Assembly: GCA_003648455.1 (NCBI GenBank)
Contig: QMPG01000001.1
Coordinates: 1-53,769, forward strand
Origin: Bacteroidota bacterium
Lineage (GTDB): Bacteria > Bacteroidota > Bacteroidia > Bacteroidales > B39-G9
Direction: 5' to 3'
Length of the DNA stretch: 53,769 nt
Below the pieces are notes generated by a model, which searched no databases, had not been told where the DNA came from, and worked only from the letters and a program-made list of their open reading frames with translations. Each line of letters starts with the position of its first letter. Position 1 is the first letter of the stretch. This document shows positions 43,771-53,576 of the stretch, piece after piece. The position numbers and the translations under genes were made by a program.

Positions 43771-44475
43771 TTAAATTAAGTTTAAATCCTTCATTAAATT
43801 ATCCTTATATGATTTCCCTATAGGGATAATTTTACTTCCAGTTCTAATTTTATAAACTATAGTATTATCTTCAATCATTCCTATCTGATTAACATTCACT
43901 ATATAAGAACGATGAACTCTCTTAAAAATGTTTGAAGGCAATTTATTTGCAATTGCTTTCATTGTGAAATGAATAGTATATCTGTCGTCAAATGTACTGA
44001 CAATTACATAATTTTCAAGAGCTTCAATCCATAAAATATCATCATACTTAAGATTTACTAATGTAGAATTTTTACTTTTAATAAAAATCTGATCGTTCTT
44101 TTCTACTATATAATTCTTGTCATTAAAATTTTTATATGCTTTATTTACCGATTTGTAATAACGTTGTAAAGAGATTGGTTTTAGCAAATAGTCAACAACA
44201 TCATATTCAAATGATTCGAGAGCATATTTTTCCTGTCCAGAAACAATTATAATTTGGGGTGGATTTTCGATGGTTTTTAAAAAATCAAGTCCTGACATCT
44301 CAGGCATTTCAATATCAAGAAATATTAGATGAATCTCTTCTTCACCTGCAAAAGCATTCATTGCATCTATTGCGTTTGAATAAGAGTTAATAAGAGTTAA
44401 AAAATCTGTTTTCTTAACAAACTCCGCTATAATTTTTCTCGAAAGTTTGTCATCATCTATTATTATACAATTCAT
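43771..44475 (-). CDS. LytTR-family response regulator
   Basis: A 234-residue two-domain regulator. The receiver (about 1-120) has Asp7-Asp9 and phosphoacceptor Asp54 in HLIFLDIEMPEMSGLDFL, with the conserved Lys in DVVDYLLKPISLQRY. The C-terminal LytTR DNA-binding domain (about 133-232) shows ILWIEALENYVIVST, IHFTMKAIANKLP and FKRVHRSYIVNVNQI. It should bind direct-repeat promoter sites when phosphorylated by a LytS-type kinase, which is not in the window. It is transcribed alone, with a -7-like element at 44520-44527. Confidence 0.95.
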   Translation of the reverse strand: MNCIIIDDDKLSRKIIAEFVKKTDFLTLINSYSNAIDAMNAFAGEEEIHLIFLDIEMPEMSGLDFLKTIENPPQIIIVSGQEKYALESFEYDVVDYLLKPISLQRYYKSVNKAYKNFNDKNYIVEKNDQIFIKSKNSTLVNLKYDDILWIEALENYVIVSTFDDRYTIHFTMKAIANKLPSNIFKRVHRSYIVNVNQIGMIEDNTIVYKIRTGSKIIPIGKSYKDNLMKDLNLI

Positions 44476-44519
44476 AATTGTTTTTATTTATTTAGAATAG
44501 CTCTTTATCAATTATTATA

Positions 44520-44527
44520 CAAATATA
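44520..44527 (-). promoter_or_regulatory. Putative -7 element of the LytTR gene
   Basis: The minus strand reads TATATTTG, matching TAnnTTTG, 44 bp upstream of the start codon. No good -33 element. Tentative. Confidence 0.3.
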
Positions 44528-44733
44528 ATCAAATAATTAAAAAAAATAAACTGAGTAAATATTTCATTTGCTTAATTAAATATAAAAATTACTTATATTC
44601 TAATCAAATATTATTAAACATATATCAAAAAAAATATCTTTTTTAATTATTTTTATGTAATTTTATATATTTAATAAGTAATTCCTTGAATTGAGAATTT
44701 ATTTTAATTGCATTTTTTTAAACTTATTTAAAA

Positions 44734-46758
44734 ATGAGCAAAAATTATATCAATATTATTAGAACAATAATAATTACTTCTTTTTATCTCTTTGTGAGTG
44801 ATTTTTCTTTTGCTTCAAATAAAAATTTTCACATTTATCTGCAAGTTGTTGATTCAAGTGAATCTTTTCTATGGAACACATCAGAAAAAAATTGGAATTA
44901 TTGTAATTTTTATAATTATAAATATGATAGCCTGGGAAATAGAATTGAATATTTAAGGAAATATTTTGACTTAAATAACAACCAATGGCTAAACGAAAAT
45001 AAAAATACTATTTCGTATAACGAGAACGAAAACATTTATAATCTTCTAATACATAAATGGGACACCTTAAATAATAAATGGGATAACTTTTCGCACGACA
45101 CAATAATTTTTAACGATACAGGAAAAGAAATTTCAGAAATTCTTTTACAATGGGATACTTTGAATAACAAATGGATTAATCAAAACTGTAGAATTTCTTT
45201 ATACAATGAAAATAAACTTTCGAGCGACACTATTAAAAATTGGGATACCGTTTCAAGCAAATGGATAAATAATATATATAACATATACATTTATGAATCT
45301 AATTCGATGAACGTCTCTTCCTTTTTATGGGACACTACAACAAATAACTGGATTAATAATGAGAAAAAAATATTTTTATACAATGATGCCGGGCAAGAAA
45401 CAAAACTTACCTCTCAGCAATGGGATACAACAAACAACGTTTGGTTTAATAATTATAAGTACACAATAACATATAACACTGAAAATAAAAAAACAGAATA
45501 TCTTTTTCAAATTAATGACACCTCATTGCAAGCATGGATAAACTGTTACAGAGACACATTAATCTACGACACTAATGGGAATAACTCTGTATTCTTATCA
45601 CAAATTTGGGATGAAAAAACAAGCAGTTGGATAAACAAGTCGAAAAGCATAAACAGTTTTGATAAAAGAAATAACATTACTGAACAAATGTCATATAAAT
45701 GGGATATCGAAGCTGAAATTTGGGATAATTATTCAAAAATTGAATATTATTGGTCAGAAATAGAATGTCTTTTAACTGCTGAAATTACAGACAGCACAAA
45801 TATTTTATGTTACGGAAACAACACAGGAAGTGCAACTGTAACTGCTAGTGGCGGAATAGAACCTTTCTTTTATCAATGGGACGATAATTTAAATTCAACT
45901 TCAGCAACTGCAACTAATCTTTCTGCAAATGTTTATTACCATGTAGTTGTTACAGATTCTGTTAAATGTGAAGTAAACGACAGCATAATGTTAAGCCAAC
46001 CCGATGAATTATTAATTGACTTCTCTGATGTAAATAATGTTTCATGTTTTGGTTTTAACGATGGTAATATTTCAATTACTGCAACAGGAGGAATAGAACC
46101 TTATATATATCATTGGAATAATTCTGACAGTTCAACCACATCTTCAATTTCAGGATTAGCAGCAAATATTTTTTATCACATATCAGTAACAGATAATAAT
46201 GGATGCACAACTATTGACAGCATTATGTTAACTGAGCCTGATAAAATTATTACTAGTGAAATATCAGGACCAACACAAGTCTATAAAAATGATATTGCAA
46301 CATATTATGTTTCTAAAACAATTAATTCGGTTTACAACTGGAATGTTTCCGGAGGTGAAATCTTAAGTGGACAAGGTTCTGATTCTGTTTATATTGAATG
46401 GCAATCAGTTGGTAAAAATGAATTATTTGTTATAGAAACTGTTGAAAACGGATGTATAGGAGATACTGTAAAATTAATAGTTAATGTTGAATCAAATAGC
46501 ATTAAAGATATATCTTCTATTAATGATGTTATTGTTTATCCAAATCCATTTAAAGAAAATACAACTATTTATATCCCCAAAAGCATTAAAACATTCAATC
46601 TTTATATTATAGATATACAGGGTAGAATTGTAAAATCACTACAAAATAATTCTCAAAACCAAATTTCTATAAATGCAAAAGATTTGCATTCAGGATTTTA
46701 CTATATGAAAATAGTAAGCAATAATAAAATTCTTACAAAAAAAATTGTATGTGAATAA
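44734..46758 (+). CDS. T9SS cargo protein with tryptophan repeats and SprB repeats
   Basis: A 674-residue secreted protein. The signal peptide ends near FSFAS (residue 28). Residues about 45-335 hold about ten units of roughly 33 residues with the pattern W-D-T-x4-W-x-N and a later Y-N/Y-D turn (for example WDTLNNKWINQ). Two SprB repeats follow at about 345-490 (CYGNNTGSATVTASGGIEPF and CFGFNDGNISITATGGIEPY), then an Ig/PKD-like domain at about 500-590, and a type A T9SS sorting domain at about 600-674 (VIVYPNPFKENTTIYI, IDIQGRIVKSL, FYYMKIVSNNKILTKKIVCE). It should be exported through the outer membrane and held on or released from the cell surface. The ligand is unknown. Confidence 0.88.
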   Translation: MSKNYINIIRTIIITSFYLFVSDFSFASNKNFHIYLQVVDSSESFLWNTSEKNWNYCNFYNYKYDSLGNRIEYLRKYFDLNNNQWLNENKNTISYNENENIYNLLIHKWDTLNNKWDNFSHDTIIFNDTGKEISEILLQWDTLNNKWINQNCRISLYNENKLSSDTIKNWDTVSSKWINNIYNIYIYESNSMNVSSFLWDTTTNNWINNEKKIFLYNDAGQETKLTSQQWDTTNNVWFNNYKYTITYNTENKKTEYLFQINDTSLQAWINCYRDTLIYDTNGNNSVFLSQIWDEKTSSWINKSKSINSFDKRNNITEQMSYKWDIEAEIWDNYSKIEYYWSEIECLLTAEITDSTNILCYGNNTGSATVTASGGIEPFFYQWDDNLNSTSATATNLSANVYYHVVVTDSVKCEVNDSIMLSQPDELLIDFSDVNNVSCFGFNDGNISITATGGIEPYIYHWNNSDSSTTSSISGLAANIFYHISVTDNNGCTTIDSIMLTEPDKIITSEISGPTQVYKNDIATYYVSKTINSVYNWNVSGGEILSGQGSDSVYIEWQSVGKNELFVIETVENGCIGDTVKLIVNVESNSIKDISSINDVIVYPNPFKENTTIYIPKSIKTFNLYIIDIQGRIVKSLQNNSQNQISINAKDLHSGFYYMKIVSNNKILTKKIVCE

Positions 46759-47121
46759 CAAATTTTAATATTCCTTTTTATCAATTTATCACTAAATAAT
46801 AACTTCATTAGTAAAATGCTAATTAATAAAAAACACGATTATATAAGTTAAACTTGTAAAAAATCTATATATAATTTGATAATTACCGTTCTTTTTTAAA
46901 AAAAAACAAAAAAAACCGCAACAATCATAAAAAACAAGCAATTCTACAAATCGCTAAATATCAGCATTTTACAAAATGCGTAATTTGAAAATGAAATTTT
47001 AAACACCTTGTTGTTTAATAAAAAGATGCAATATTTGTTTGTTATTCAAAAAAATTATATAAATTTACAACTGAATTTAAAAAAAATATTAACTATTTAT
47101 TAACCTAAATTTTTTAGTTTT
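46759..47121. other. Intergenic region, 363 bp, upstream of susC
   Basis: AT-rich with A-runs near 46895-46920 and a short hairpin near 46963-46979 (GCATTTT facing AAAATGC). A weak promoter candidate is at 47038-47067. No gene, repeat family or riboswitch was recognised. Confidence 0.5.
47038..47067 (+). promoter_or_regulatory. Weak promoter candidate for the SusC/SusD operon
   Basis: TTTG at 47038-47041 and TAAATTTA at 47060-47067 (one base off TAnnTTTG) are 18 bp apart. It lies 55 bp before the susC ATG. Tentative. Confidence 0.3.
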
Positions 47122-50100
47122 ATGAGAAAATTTACAATGCTGCTTGCGTTACTGATTTTTGTCGGAATACAAGTGGTTAATGCACAAAACAGAAAAATCA
47201 CAGGTACAGTTACCAGCGCAGACGATGGTAGCACATTACCTGGTGTGTCAGTTGTAGCAAAAGGTACAACTATTGGTACTACTACCGATATTAACGGTAA
47301 ATACCAACTAGAAGTGTCAAAAGACGTTACAACTCTAGTTTATTCTTTTGTTGGAATGAAAACTCAAGAGATAACTCTTGGGGCTTCTAACGTAATAGAC
47401 GTTACATTAGCAACTGAAACTATTGGTGTTGACGAGGTTGTTGTAACAGCTCTTGGTATTTCCAGAGAAAAGAAATCTCTGGGTTATGCATCTCAGGGTG
47501 TTAAAGAAGAAGCAATTATGGCAACAAATGATGTCAACCCTATTTCTTCTCTTTCAGGAAAAGTTGCCGGTCTTACTATTTCAGGTCAAAACTTTGCCGG
47601 TTCTAAAAACATTTTAATTAGAGGTGCTAGTTCTTTTAGTGGAAACAACCAACCTCTTTTTGTTGTTGATGGTGTTCCTATCAGTAACGAAAACTTTAAC
47701 AATACTAACTACCAAAATGGTAGTGGCGATGGTTATGACTATGGTTCAATGACTAACGACCTTAACTCTAATGATATTGCAAACATTGAGGTTTTAAAAG
47801 GAAGTGCTGCATCAGCTCTTTATGGTAGTCGTGGACAGAATGGTGTTATCATGATAACAACAAAATCTGGTAAAAAAGGTAAAAAATCATTCAAAGTAGA
47901 AGTAAACACCGGTATTAATTTTGAGCAAATCACTATTTTACCTGAGTTACAAACTTCTTATGGTGGTGGACATGCTCTTAATCCAGTAACTATTGACGGC
48001 GTTGACTATTTAGCAGTTGATTATGCTGTTGATGAAAGTTGGGGACCTAAATACGATCCAAATCTTCAGGTATTACACTGGTGGGGTGCTGAAGATTATT
48101 ATCAAGGAATAACATCAACTCCTGTAACAGCTCCTTGGGTTGCTCCAGCTCATGATGTTAGAGATTTCTACGAAACAGGTGTTTCTTATCAAAACTCTGT
48201 TAATGTTATCAGCACTTCTGAAAATTCAGCTATTCGTGTTGGTTATACTAATGTAGATATGACAGGAACTGTTCCTAATTCATCTCAACAAAAACACAAC
48301 CTAAATATTAATGGTAGTGTTTCTTTATTTGAAGATGTTATTGAGGTTAATACAAACATTAATTACGCTTACACTTATACAAAAGGTCGTCCACAAGCAG
48401 GATATGGTGATAATTCACAATCTCAAAAATTCTTCCAGTGGGGACAACGTCAGTTAGACTTTGATAAATTAAGCAATTGGATAAATCCTAATGGAACAAT
48501 GAGAACATGGAACCGTATTTCTTTAACAAATGGTACTCCTATGTATTCTGACAACCCATATTGGACAGCTTATAAAAACTATCAAGATGATGACAGAAAC
48601 AGAATTTTTGGTAAAACAAGTGTAAAAGCTAATATTACTGATTATTTATTTGCAACAGGAACAATTTACTTAGATACTTATACTTTTAACCAAAGAGAAA
48701 GAGTTGCTGTAGGTTCTCAAGCAATGTCTAGTTATCATCAATATAATCGTCAGTCAACAGAAACTAACTTAGAAGGAAAATTAAACTTTAAAAAGAATAT
48801 TAACGATATTAGTATTCTTGCTATGGTTGGTGGAAACACTCGTAATAACAATTACTCACGTTTCGAAGCTCAAACAAATGGTGGTTTAGTTGTTGATGGT
48901 TTATATAACGTAAACAATTCAGTTAATCAGGCATTAGCAGATCAATTTGACAGAGAAAAAACAGTAAAAAGTTGGTTTGGATCTGCAAGCTTTGGATATA
49001 AAAACTTTGCTTATATTGATGCATCTTATCGTAAAGATTATGATTCATCATTACCAAATGATGAAAACTCTTATGGATACTCATCAGTTTCTGCTAGTTT
49101 AATTATTTCAGAATTGTTAGATTTTGATTGGTTAAACAATTTAAAAGTACGTGCTAACTACGGTGAAACAGGTAATGGTACTGATCCTTATCAAGTATAT
49201 AACACATGGATTTTTAGCGATCCTTTTAATGGAAGTCCTCAATTTACAAACTCTATAAGACTAAGAAATCAATACTTAAAGCCAGAGATGACTAAAGAAA
49301 CTGAGTTTGGTTTAGAAGGTGTATTCTTTAATAATCGTTTAGGGTTTGATTTCAGTTATTATAACAGAAATACAGAAAACCAAATTGTTCCTATTGAAAT
49401 TAGTGGAGCAGCAGGTTATAGAGAAAAAATGATTAATGCCGGTAAAATAAACAATAAAGGTATTGAATTATTAGTATTTGGAACTCCTGTAAAAACTAAA
49501 GATTTTTCTTGGAATATTAATATCAACTTTGCTAAGAACGTAAATGAAGTTAAGGAACTTCCTGAAAATTTACCTAAAATTCAGTTAGCAAGAGCTCCAT
49601 TTGGTGGTGCATATATCAATTCAGTTGAAGGTGCTACTTTCCAAGAATTATATGCTTATAATTATCTATATGATGATAATGGAAATAAAGTTATTGATCA
49701 ATCTTCAGGATTTTATGCTACTGGTGAATTAGAATCAGTTGGTTCTGTATTACCTGATTATACAGCAGGTATTCAAAATAATTTCACTTATAAAAGTTTT
49801 GATTTGGGTGCATCAATTGACATCTCTAAAGGTGGTGTATATTATTCATTATCTAACATGTGGGGTATGTATTCAGGTATGTTAGAAGGAACAACAACTC
49901 CAACATCAGGTGGAAATACTATTCGTGAAGATGGTCTTGTTTTAGACGGCGTTGCTCCAGACGGAACTCCTAATACAGTAAATATCTCTGGTGCAGGTTA
50001 TGCTCACAGATTTTATCATGGTTATGGAACTCCAAGTGCTACTAGTGTATTTGATGCATCATATATTAAATTACGTGAAGTACATTTAGGTTATACACTA

Positions 50101-50292
50101 CCTAAACTTACTGATTTCATTCAGTCTATCAAACTATCTGTTTATGGAAGAAATTTAGCAACATGGGGTCTTGATAATAAAGGAATTGATCCGGAATCTA
50201 TCGTTTGTGGTTCAGGAAATATTCAAGGACTTGAAGGTGGTCTTGTTCCTCCAACTCGTTCATATGGATTTAATGTTATACTTACTTTTTAA
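47122..50292 (+). CDS. SusC/RagA-type TonB-linked outer-membrane transporter
   Basis: A 1056-residue outer-membrane beta-barrel. Signal peptide (ending VNAQ, residue 22); carboxypeptidase-like domain at about 25-100 (ITGTVTSADDGSTLPGVSVV); the SusC hallmark DEVVVTALGISREKKSLGYA near 105; plug domain at about 120-235 (ISSLSGKVAGLTI, LFVVDGVPIS, IEVLKGSAASALYGSRGQNG, ending in the family GVIMITTKSG); then the barrel to a C-terminal aromatic (GFNVILTF). It should pair with the SusD-like lipoprotein 22 bp downstream to import a bound nutrient using TonB energy. No glycoside hydrolase is adjacent, so the substrate (glycan or peptide) cannot be told. Confidence 0.96.
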   Translation: MRKFTMLLALLIFVGIQVVNAQNRKITGTVTSADDGSTLPGVSVVAKGTTIGTTTDINGKYQLEVSKDVTTLVYSFVGMKTQEITLGASNVIDVTLATETIGVDEVVVTALGISREKKSLGYASQGVKEEAIMATNDVNPISSLSGKVAGLTISGQNFAGSKNILIRGASSFSGNNQPLFVVDGVPISNENFNNTNYQNGSGDGYDYGSMTNDLNSNDIANIEVLKGSAASALYGSRGQNGVIMITTKSGKKGKKSFKVEVNTGINFEQITILPELQTSYGGGHALNPVTIDGVDYLAVDYAVDESWGPKYDPNLQVLHWWGAEDYYQGITSTPVTAPWVAPAHDVRDFYETGVSYQNSVNVISTSENSAIRVGYTNVDMTGTVPNSSQQKHNLNINGSVSLFEDVIEVNTNINYAYTYTKGRPQAGYGDNSQSQKFFQWGQRQLDFDKLSNWINPNGTMRTWNRISLTNGTPMYSDNPYWTAYKNYQDDDRNRIFGKTSVKANITDYLFATGTIYLDTYTFNQRERVAVGSQAMSSYHQYNRQSTETNLEGKLNFKKNINDISILAMVGGNTRNNNYSRFEAQTNGGLVVDGLYNVNNSVNQALADQFDREKTVKSWFGSASFGYKNFAYIDASYRKDYDSSLPNDENSYGYSSVSASLIISELLDFDWLNNLKVRANYGETGNGTDPYQVYNTWIFSDPFNGSPQFTNSIRLRNQYLKPEMTKETEFGLEGVFFNNRLGFDFSYYNRNTENQIVPIEISGAAGYREKMINAGKINNKGIELLVFGTPVKTKDFSWNININFAKNVNEVKELPENLPKIQLARAPFGGAYINSVEGATFQELYAYNYLYDDNGNKVIDQSSGFYATGELESVGSVLPDYTAGIQNNFTYKSFDLGASIDISKGGVYYSLSNMWGMYSGMLEGTTTPTSGGNTIREDGLVLDGVAPDGTPNTVNISGAGYAHRFYHGYGTPSATSVFDASYIKLREVHLGYTLPKLTDFIQSIKLSVYGRNLATWGLDNKGIDPESIVCGSGNIQGLEGGLVPPTRSYGFNVILTF

Positions 50293-50314
50293 ATAATAAA
50301 AAAATAATAAAAAT

Positions 50315-51835
50315 ATGAAAGCTTTAAAATATATAATATTTGTTTTAGTAGGACTTCTGCTATATTCATGCGAAGTTGACTATCTGGCTAATCCAAATGA
50401 GCCAGAAATAGCTCCTACTTACGGTATAATGAACCGTGTACAAAAAAGAGTAATGGATGATACTCGAGATGAATGGTTTTCCGGACGTCAATCAATCCTT
50501 TGGGTTCAATATTGGAATCAGGTTAACTATACAGAAGAAGACAGATTTCAATATCGTGAAACAGTAAATCAATCTGCTTGGAACGACTTGTATAAAAATG
50601 CTCAGGATTTAATTGATATTATTGAACTTAACACTAATGAAGATACTAAAAATGACATGGCAAAATATGGTCCTAATGTAAACCAAATTGCTGCTGCACG
50701 TATTATGTTAGTTTATGTTTATCAACAGGCTGTTGAACTATGGGGAAATGTTCCTTATTGGTCATATGCAGGTACAAATCCAAATTTTCAGGCAAATAAA
50801 CTAAAAACTGATGACATTGATAAACCAGTTTATGCATCTCAGGAAGATATTTATCTTGACATGCTTAACGAACTTGATGAAGCACAAGCTTCAATTATTA
50901 CCACAGAAAACATGATTGATGGTGATAATTTTTATGGTGGTGATGCTGTTAAATGGAAAAAATTTGCTAATTCATTACGTTTAAGAATAGCCAATAGAAT
51001 TAAAGGCGTTCATCCTGCTGCTGCTGCTGAAATCACAGCTGCTGTTACTGCAGGTGTTTTCGAATCTAATGATGATAACGCAGGTGTACATTATGAAAAC
51101 AATGCAGTAAATGGTGCTCCAATGTATCGTGCCTTTGTTGTAAATGCTCGTAATGACTTTTCTCCATCAGCTAGTTTTGTTAATTTACTTAATGGTGTAA
51201 CTGGTCCGTTTGGTATTGTTGACCCAAGAATAAACATCTATGTTGCTGATAATGCAAATGGATATAAAGTAGGTATTCCATTAACAGGAAGCAATGAGCA
51301 AGTAAATGCATTTACTGATGAATCAATGCCTGGTGATGCAGTTCTTGCAGCTGACTATACTGAATTATATATGGAATATTCAGAGGTTTGTTTCATTTTA
51401 AGTGAAAATAATGGCTGGGATCAAACATGGTATGAAAAAGGTGTTAGAGCCTCAATGGAAAAATGGGGTGTAGCTACACCTGACATTGATGCTTATATTG
51501 CTAGCCTTCCTGCTGCTAATGAAGAAAATGTTTTGACACAAAAATACATTGCTCTTTATATGCAACCAATGGAAGCTTGGAGTGAGTATAGAAGAACAGG
51601 ATATCCTCACACTTTAGCAAAACCAAATGTTCCTTATACTTATACTTATACAAAAGCAGACGGTACTGATTCTGTAGGAACTTATACATTCAGTCCTATT
51701 GGTGGCTTAACAGATCTTCCAAATCGTAATAAATACTTGCTTAACGAAGCAAATATTAATGAAGCAAATGTTGAAGCTGCTGCTACTGCAATGGGTGGAG
51801 ACTTACAAACAAGTAAATTATGGTGGCAACCATAA
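50315..51835 (+). CDS. SusD/RagB-type nutrient-binding lipoprotein
   Basis: A 506-residue surface lipoprotein. A lipobox (LLYSC, Cys19) ends the signal peptide. The body is TPR-like and matches the SusD-like_2 type: VQYWNQVNYTEEDRFQYR, WNDLYKNAQDLIDIIE, AAARIMLVYVYQQAVELWGN, KWKKFANSLRLRIANRI and YIALYMQPMEAWSEYRRTGY. It forms the lid that captures ligand for the SusC-like transporter encoded 22 bp upstream. A strong terminator follows. Confidence 0.95.
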   Translation: MKALKYIIFVLVGLLLYSCEVDYLANPNEPEIAPTYGIMNRVQKRVMDDTRDEWFSGRQSILWVQYWNQVNYTEEDRFQYRETVNQSAWNDLYKNAQDLIDIIELNTNEDTKNDMAKYGPNVNQIAAARIMLVYVYQQAVELWGNVPYWSYAGTNPNFQANKLKTDDIDKPVYASQEDIYLDMLNELDEAQASIITTENMIDGDNFYGGDAVKWKKFANSLRLRIANRIKGVHPAAAAEITAAVTAGVFESNDDNAGVHYENNAVNGAPMYRAFVVNARNDFSPSASFVNLLNGVTGPFGIVDPRINIYVADNANGYKVGIPLTGSNEQVNAFTDESMPGDAVLAADYTELYMEYSEVCFILSENNGWDQTWYEKGVRASMEKWGVATPDIDAYIASLPAANEENVLTQKYIALYMQPMEAWSEYRRTGYPHTLAKPNVPYTYTYTKADGTDSVGTYTFSPIGGLTDLPNRNKYLLNEANINEANVEAAATAMGGDLQTSKLWWQP

Positions 51836-51853
51836 TCTAACTAATATTATTAC

Positions 51854-51886
51854 AAAAAAAACCTTACTTTAAGTAAGGTTTTTTTT
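51854..51886. terminator. Intrinsic terminator after the SusC/SusD operon
   Basis: ACCTTACTT and AAGTAAGGT form the stem around a single T, flanked by eight A on the left and eight T on the right. It lies 19 bp after the SusD stop. Confidence 0.88.
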
Positions 51887-51950
51887 GTTAAATTAATTCG
51901 TTTAAATATTTTTTTTGTATCTTGTTTGCAAGATGATTCTTTCTTAAATT

Positions 51951-53558
51951 ATGCAAAACAAAATAATAGTTTTAAATAATTCTAATGATAATGAAATTGT
52001 TGTTAATTCATTAACTGAATTAAAATATGATTATTCTGTATACACAAAAAAAAATGTTAATAATCTTAAAAATTCACTCTTAAATAATAAATTTGACCTC
52101 CTTATTATCCACTCTGATAATATTGATAATAAAATAACATCTGTAATTTATTATCTCAATTCTTTAAAAATAAGTATTCCTCCTCTCCTCATTATTACAT
52201 CAACTAAAAGTTTCGATTCGTTAAAAAGCATAACAGCTGTTAATTTTATTGATTTTGCAATTAAGCCAATAAATAAAACAGAATTAATAATTAGAATCAA
52301 TAATGCAATAAATTTTCAAAATAAATTCTCCTCAAAAAAATTGGAGAAACAGACAACGTCAAGTGTTGGATTTACCAATCTTTCTTTAATTGTAGATAAT
52401 ACTAATAACTCATATATTATTTTTGATATTAATGGGGAAATTGAATGGGCTAACAAAGGGTTTTATAATATTTATGGTTACTCGATTGATGAATATAAAA
52501 AACTATTTGGGACCTCAATTTTTTCAACAAGTACAAATGGAAATATTTCTAAAATTATTAACCGGTGTATAGTAAATAAACGCTCAATTGATTATATATC
52601 TTCATGCAAAACAAAAGAAGGGAAAACTAAATGGTTGAATACAACAATAACACCGATTCTTAATAAAAATAATGAGATTGAAAAATTTATTGCTGTAGAA
52701 TCTGATATCACACAATTAAAAGAATCTGAAGAAGCTTTAAGCCAACAAAAAGAGGATATGATGGCTTTAACTGATTATCTTGAAAATGCAAATCAACAAT
52801 TAGAAGAGCAAAAGAATGAAATAGACGAACAAAAAAAAATTATTGAAGAACAAAAGCGAAGGACTGATGCTTTATTACTAAATATTTTGCCAAAAGAGGT
52901 AGCAATGCAATTGGCTAGAAAAGGCCATGCTAAACCAAGGAATTATAAAACTACCACAGTTATGTTCGCTGATTTTAAAGGCTTTACAAAATTGTGTGAG
53001 TCTCTTGAACCAACTGAAATTGTAAGTACCCTTGATAGCTTTTTTGCAAAGTTTGATGACATTACCGAAAAGTATTATATTGAAAAAATTAAAACTATGG
53101 GTGATTCATATATGTGTGTGGGAGGTCTTCCTTTAAGAAACAAAAGCAACCCATTTGATGTTGTTTTGGCCGGTTTAGAAGTTCAAAACTACATGAAAGA
53201 ATTATACTCACAAAAAAGTGATAAACCCATTTGGGAACTGAGAGTTGGAATCCATACCGGAAGTGTGATTGCAGGTGTTGTTGGTAAAAAGAAATTTGTG
53301 TATGATATATGGGGTGACACTGTTAATATTGCAAGTAGAATGGAATCTGCCGGAGAAGTAGGAAAAGTTAATATTTCTGAAACAACATACGATTATATTA
53401 AAGATTATTTTAATTGCGAATTTAGAGGAAAAATTGAAGCAAAAAATAAAGGGAAAGTCAATATGTACTTCGTGCTTGGAATAAAACCAGAATATTCTGT
53501 TGACGGTAATGGAATTAAACCTAATCAAAAATTTATTAAAATTATTAATAAATTCTAG
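51951..53558 (+). CDS. Pseudo-receiver / PAS / class III adenylate cyclase
   Basis: A 535-residue soluble protein. Residues 1-125 resemble a receiver, but the acidic pair is Asn9-Asn10 and the phosphoacceptor position is His54 (FDLLIIHSDN); only the lysine (AIKPINKTEL) remains, so phosphorylation is unlikely. A PAS domain spans about 140-260 (IEWANKGFYNIYGYSIDEY), then a coiled coil at about 262-310, then a class III cyclase at about 315-520. Metal aspartates are Asp341 (VMFADFKGFT) and Asp385 (TMGDSYM). The purine-selecting residues are Lys381 and Asp452 (VYDIWGDTVNIASRMES), the pair typical of adenylate rather than guanylate cyclases. A cyclic-nucleotide-binding kinase at 2955 is a possible receiver of the signal. 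Confidence 0.9.
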   Translation: MQNKIIVLNNSNDNEIVVNSLTELKYDYSVYTKKNVNNLKNSLLNNKFDLLIIHSDNIDNKITSVIYYLNSLKISIPPLLIITSTKSFDSLKSITAVNFIDFAIKPINKTELIIRINNAINFQNKFSSKKLEKQTTSSVGFTNLSLIVDNTNNSYIIFDINGEIEWANKGFYNIYGYSIDEYKKLFGTSIFSTSTNGNISKIINRCIVNKRSIDYISSCKTKEGKTKWLNTTITPILNKNNEIEKFIAVESDITQLKESEEALSQQKEDMMALTDYLENANQQLEEQKNEIDEQKKIIEEQKRRTDALLLNILPKEVAMQLARKGHAKPRNYKTTTVMFADFKGFTKLCESLEPTEIVSTLDSFFAKFDDITEKYYIEKIKTMGDSYMCVGGLPLRNKSNPFDVVLAGLEVQNYMKELYSQKSDKPIWELRVGIHTGSVIAGVVGKKKFVYDIWGDTVNIASRMESAGEVGKVNISETTYDYIKDYFNCEFRGKIEAKNKGKVNMYFVLGIKPEYSVDGNGIKPNQKFIKIINKF

Positions 53559-53576
53559 TGTATTGTTAAGACATTC

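Noticed and set aside
47122..51835. A full polysaccharide-utilisation locus around SusC/SusD
   Set aside because: No glycoside hydrolase, sulfatase, or hybrid two-component regulator lies next to the pair; the nearest GH16-like domain is over 40 kb away and looks non-catalytic.
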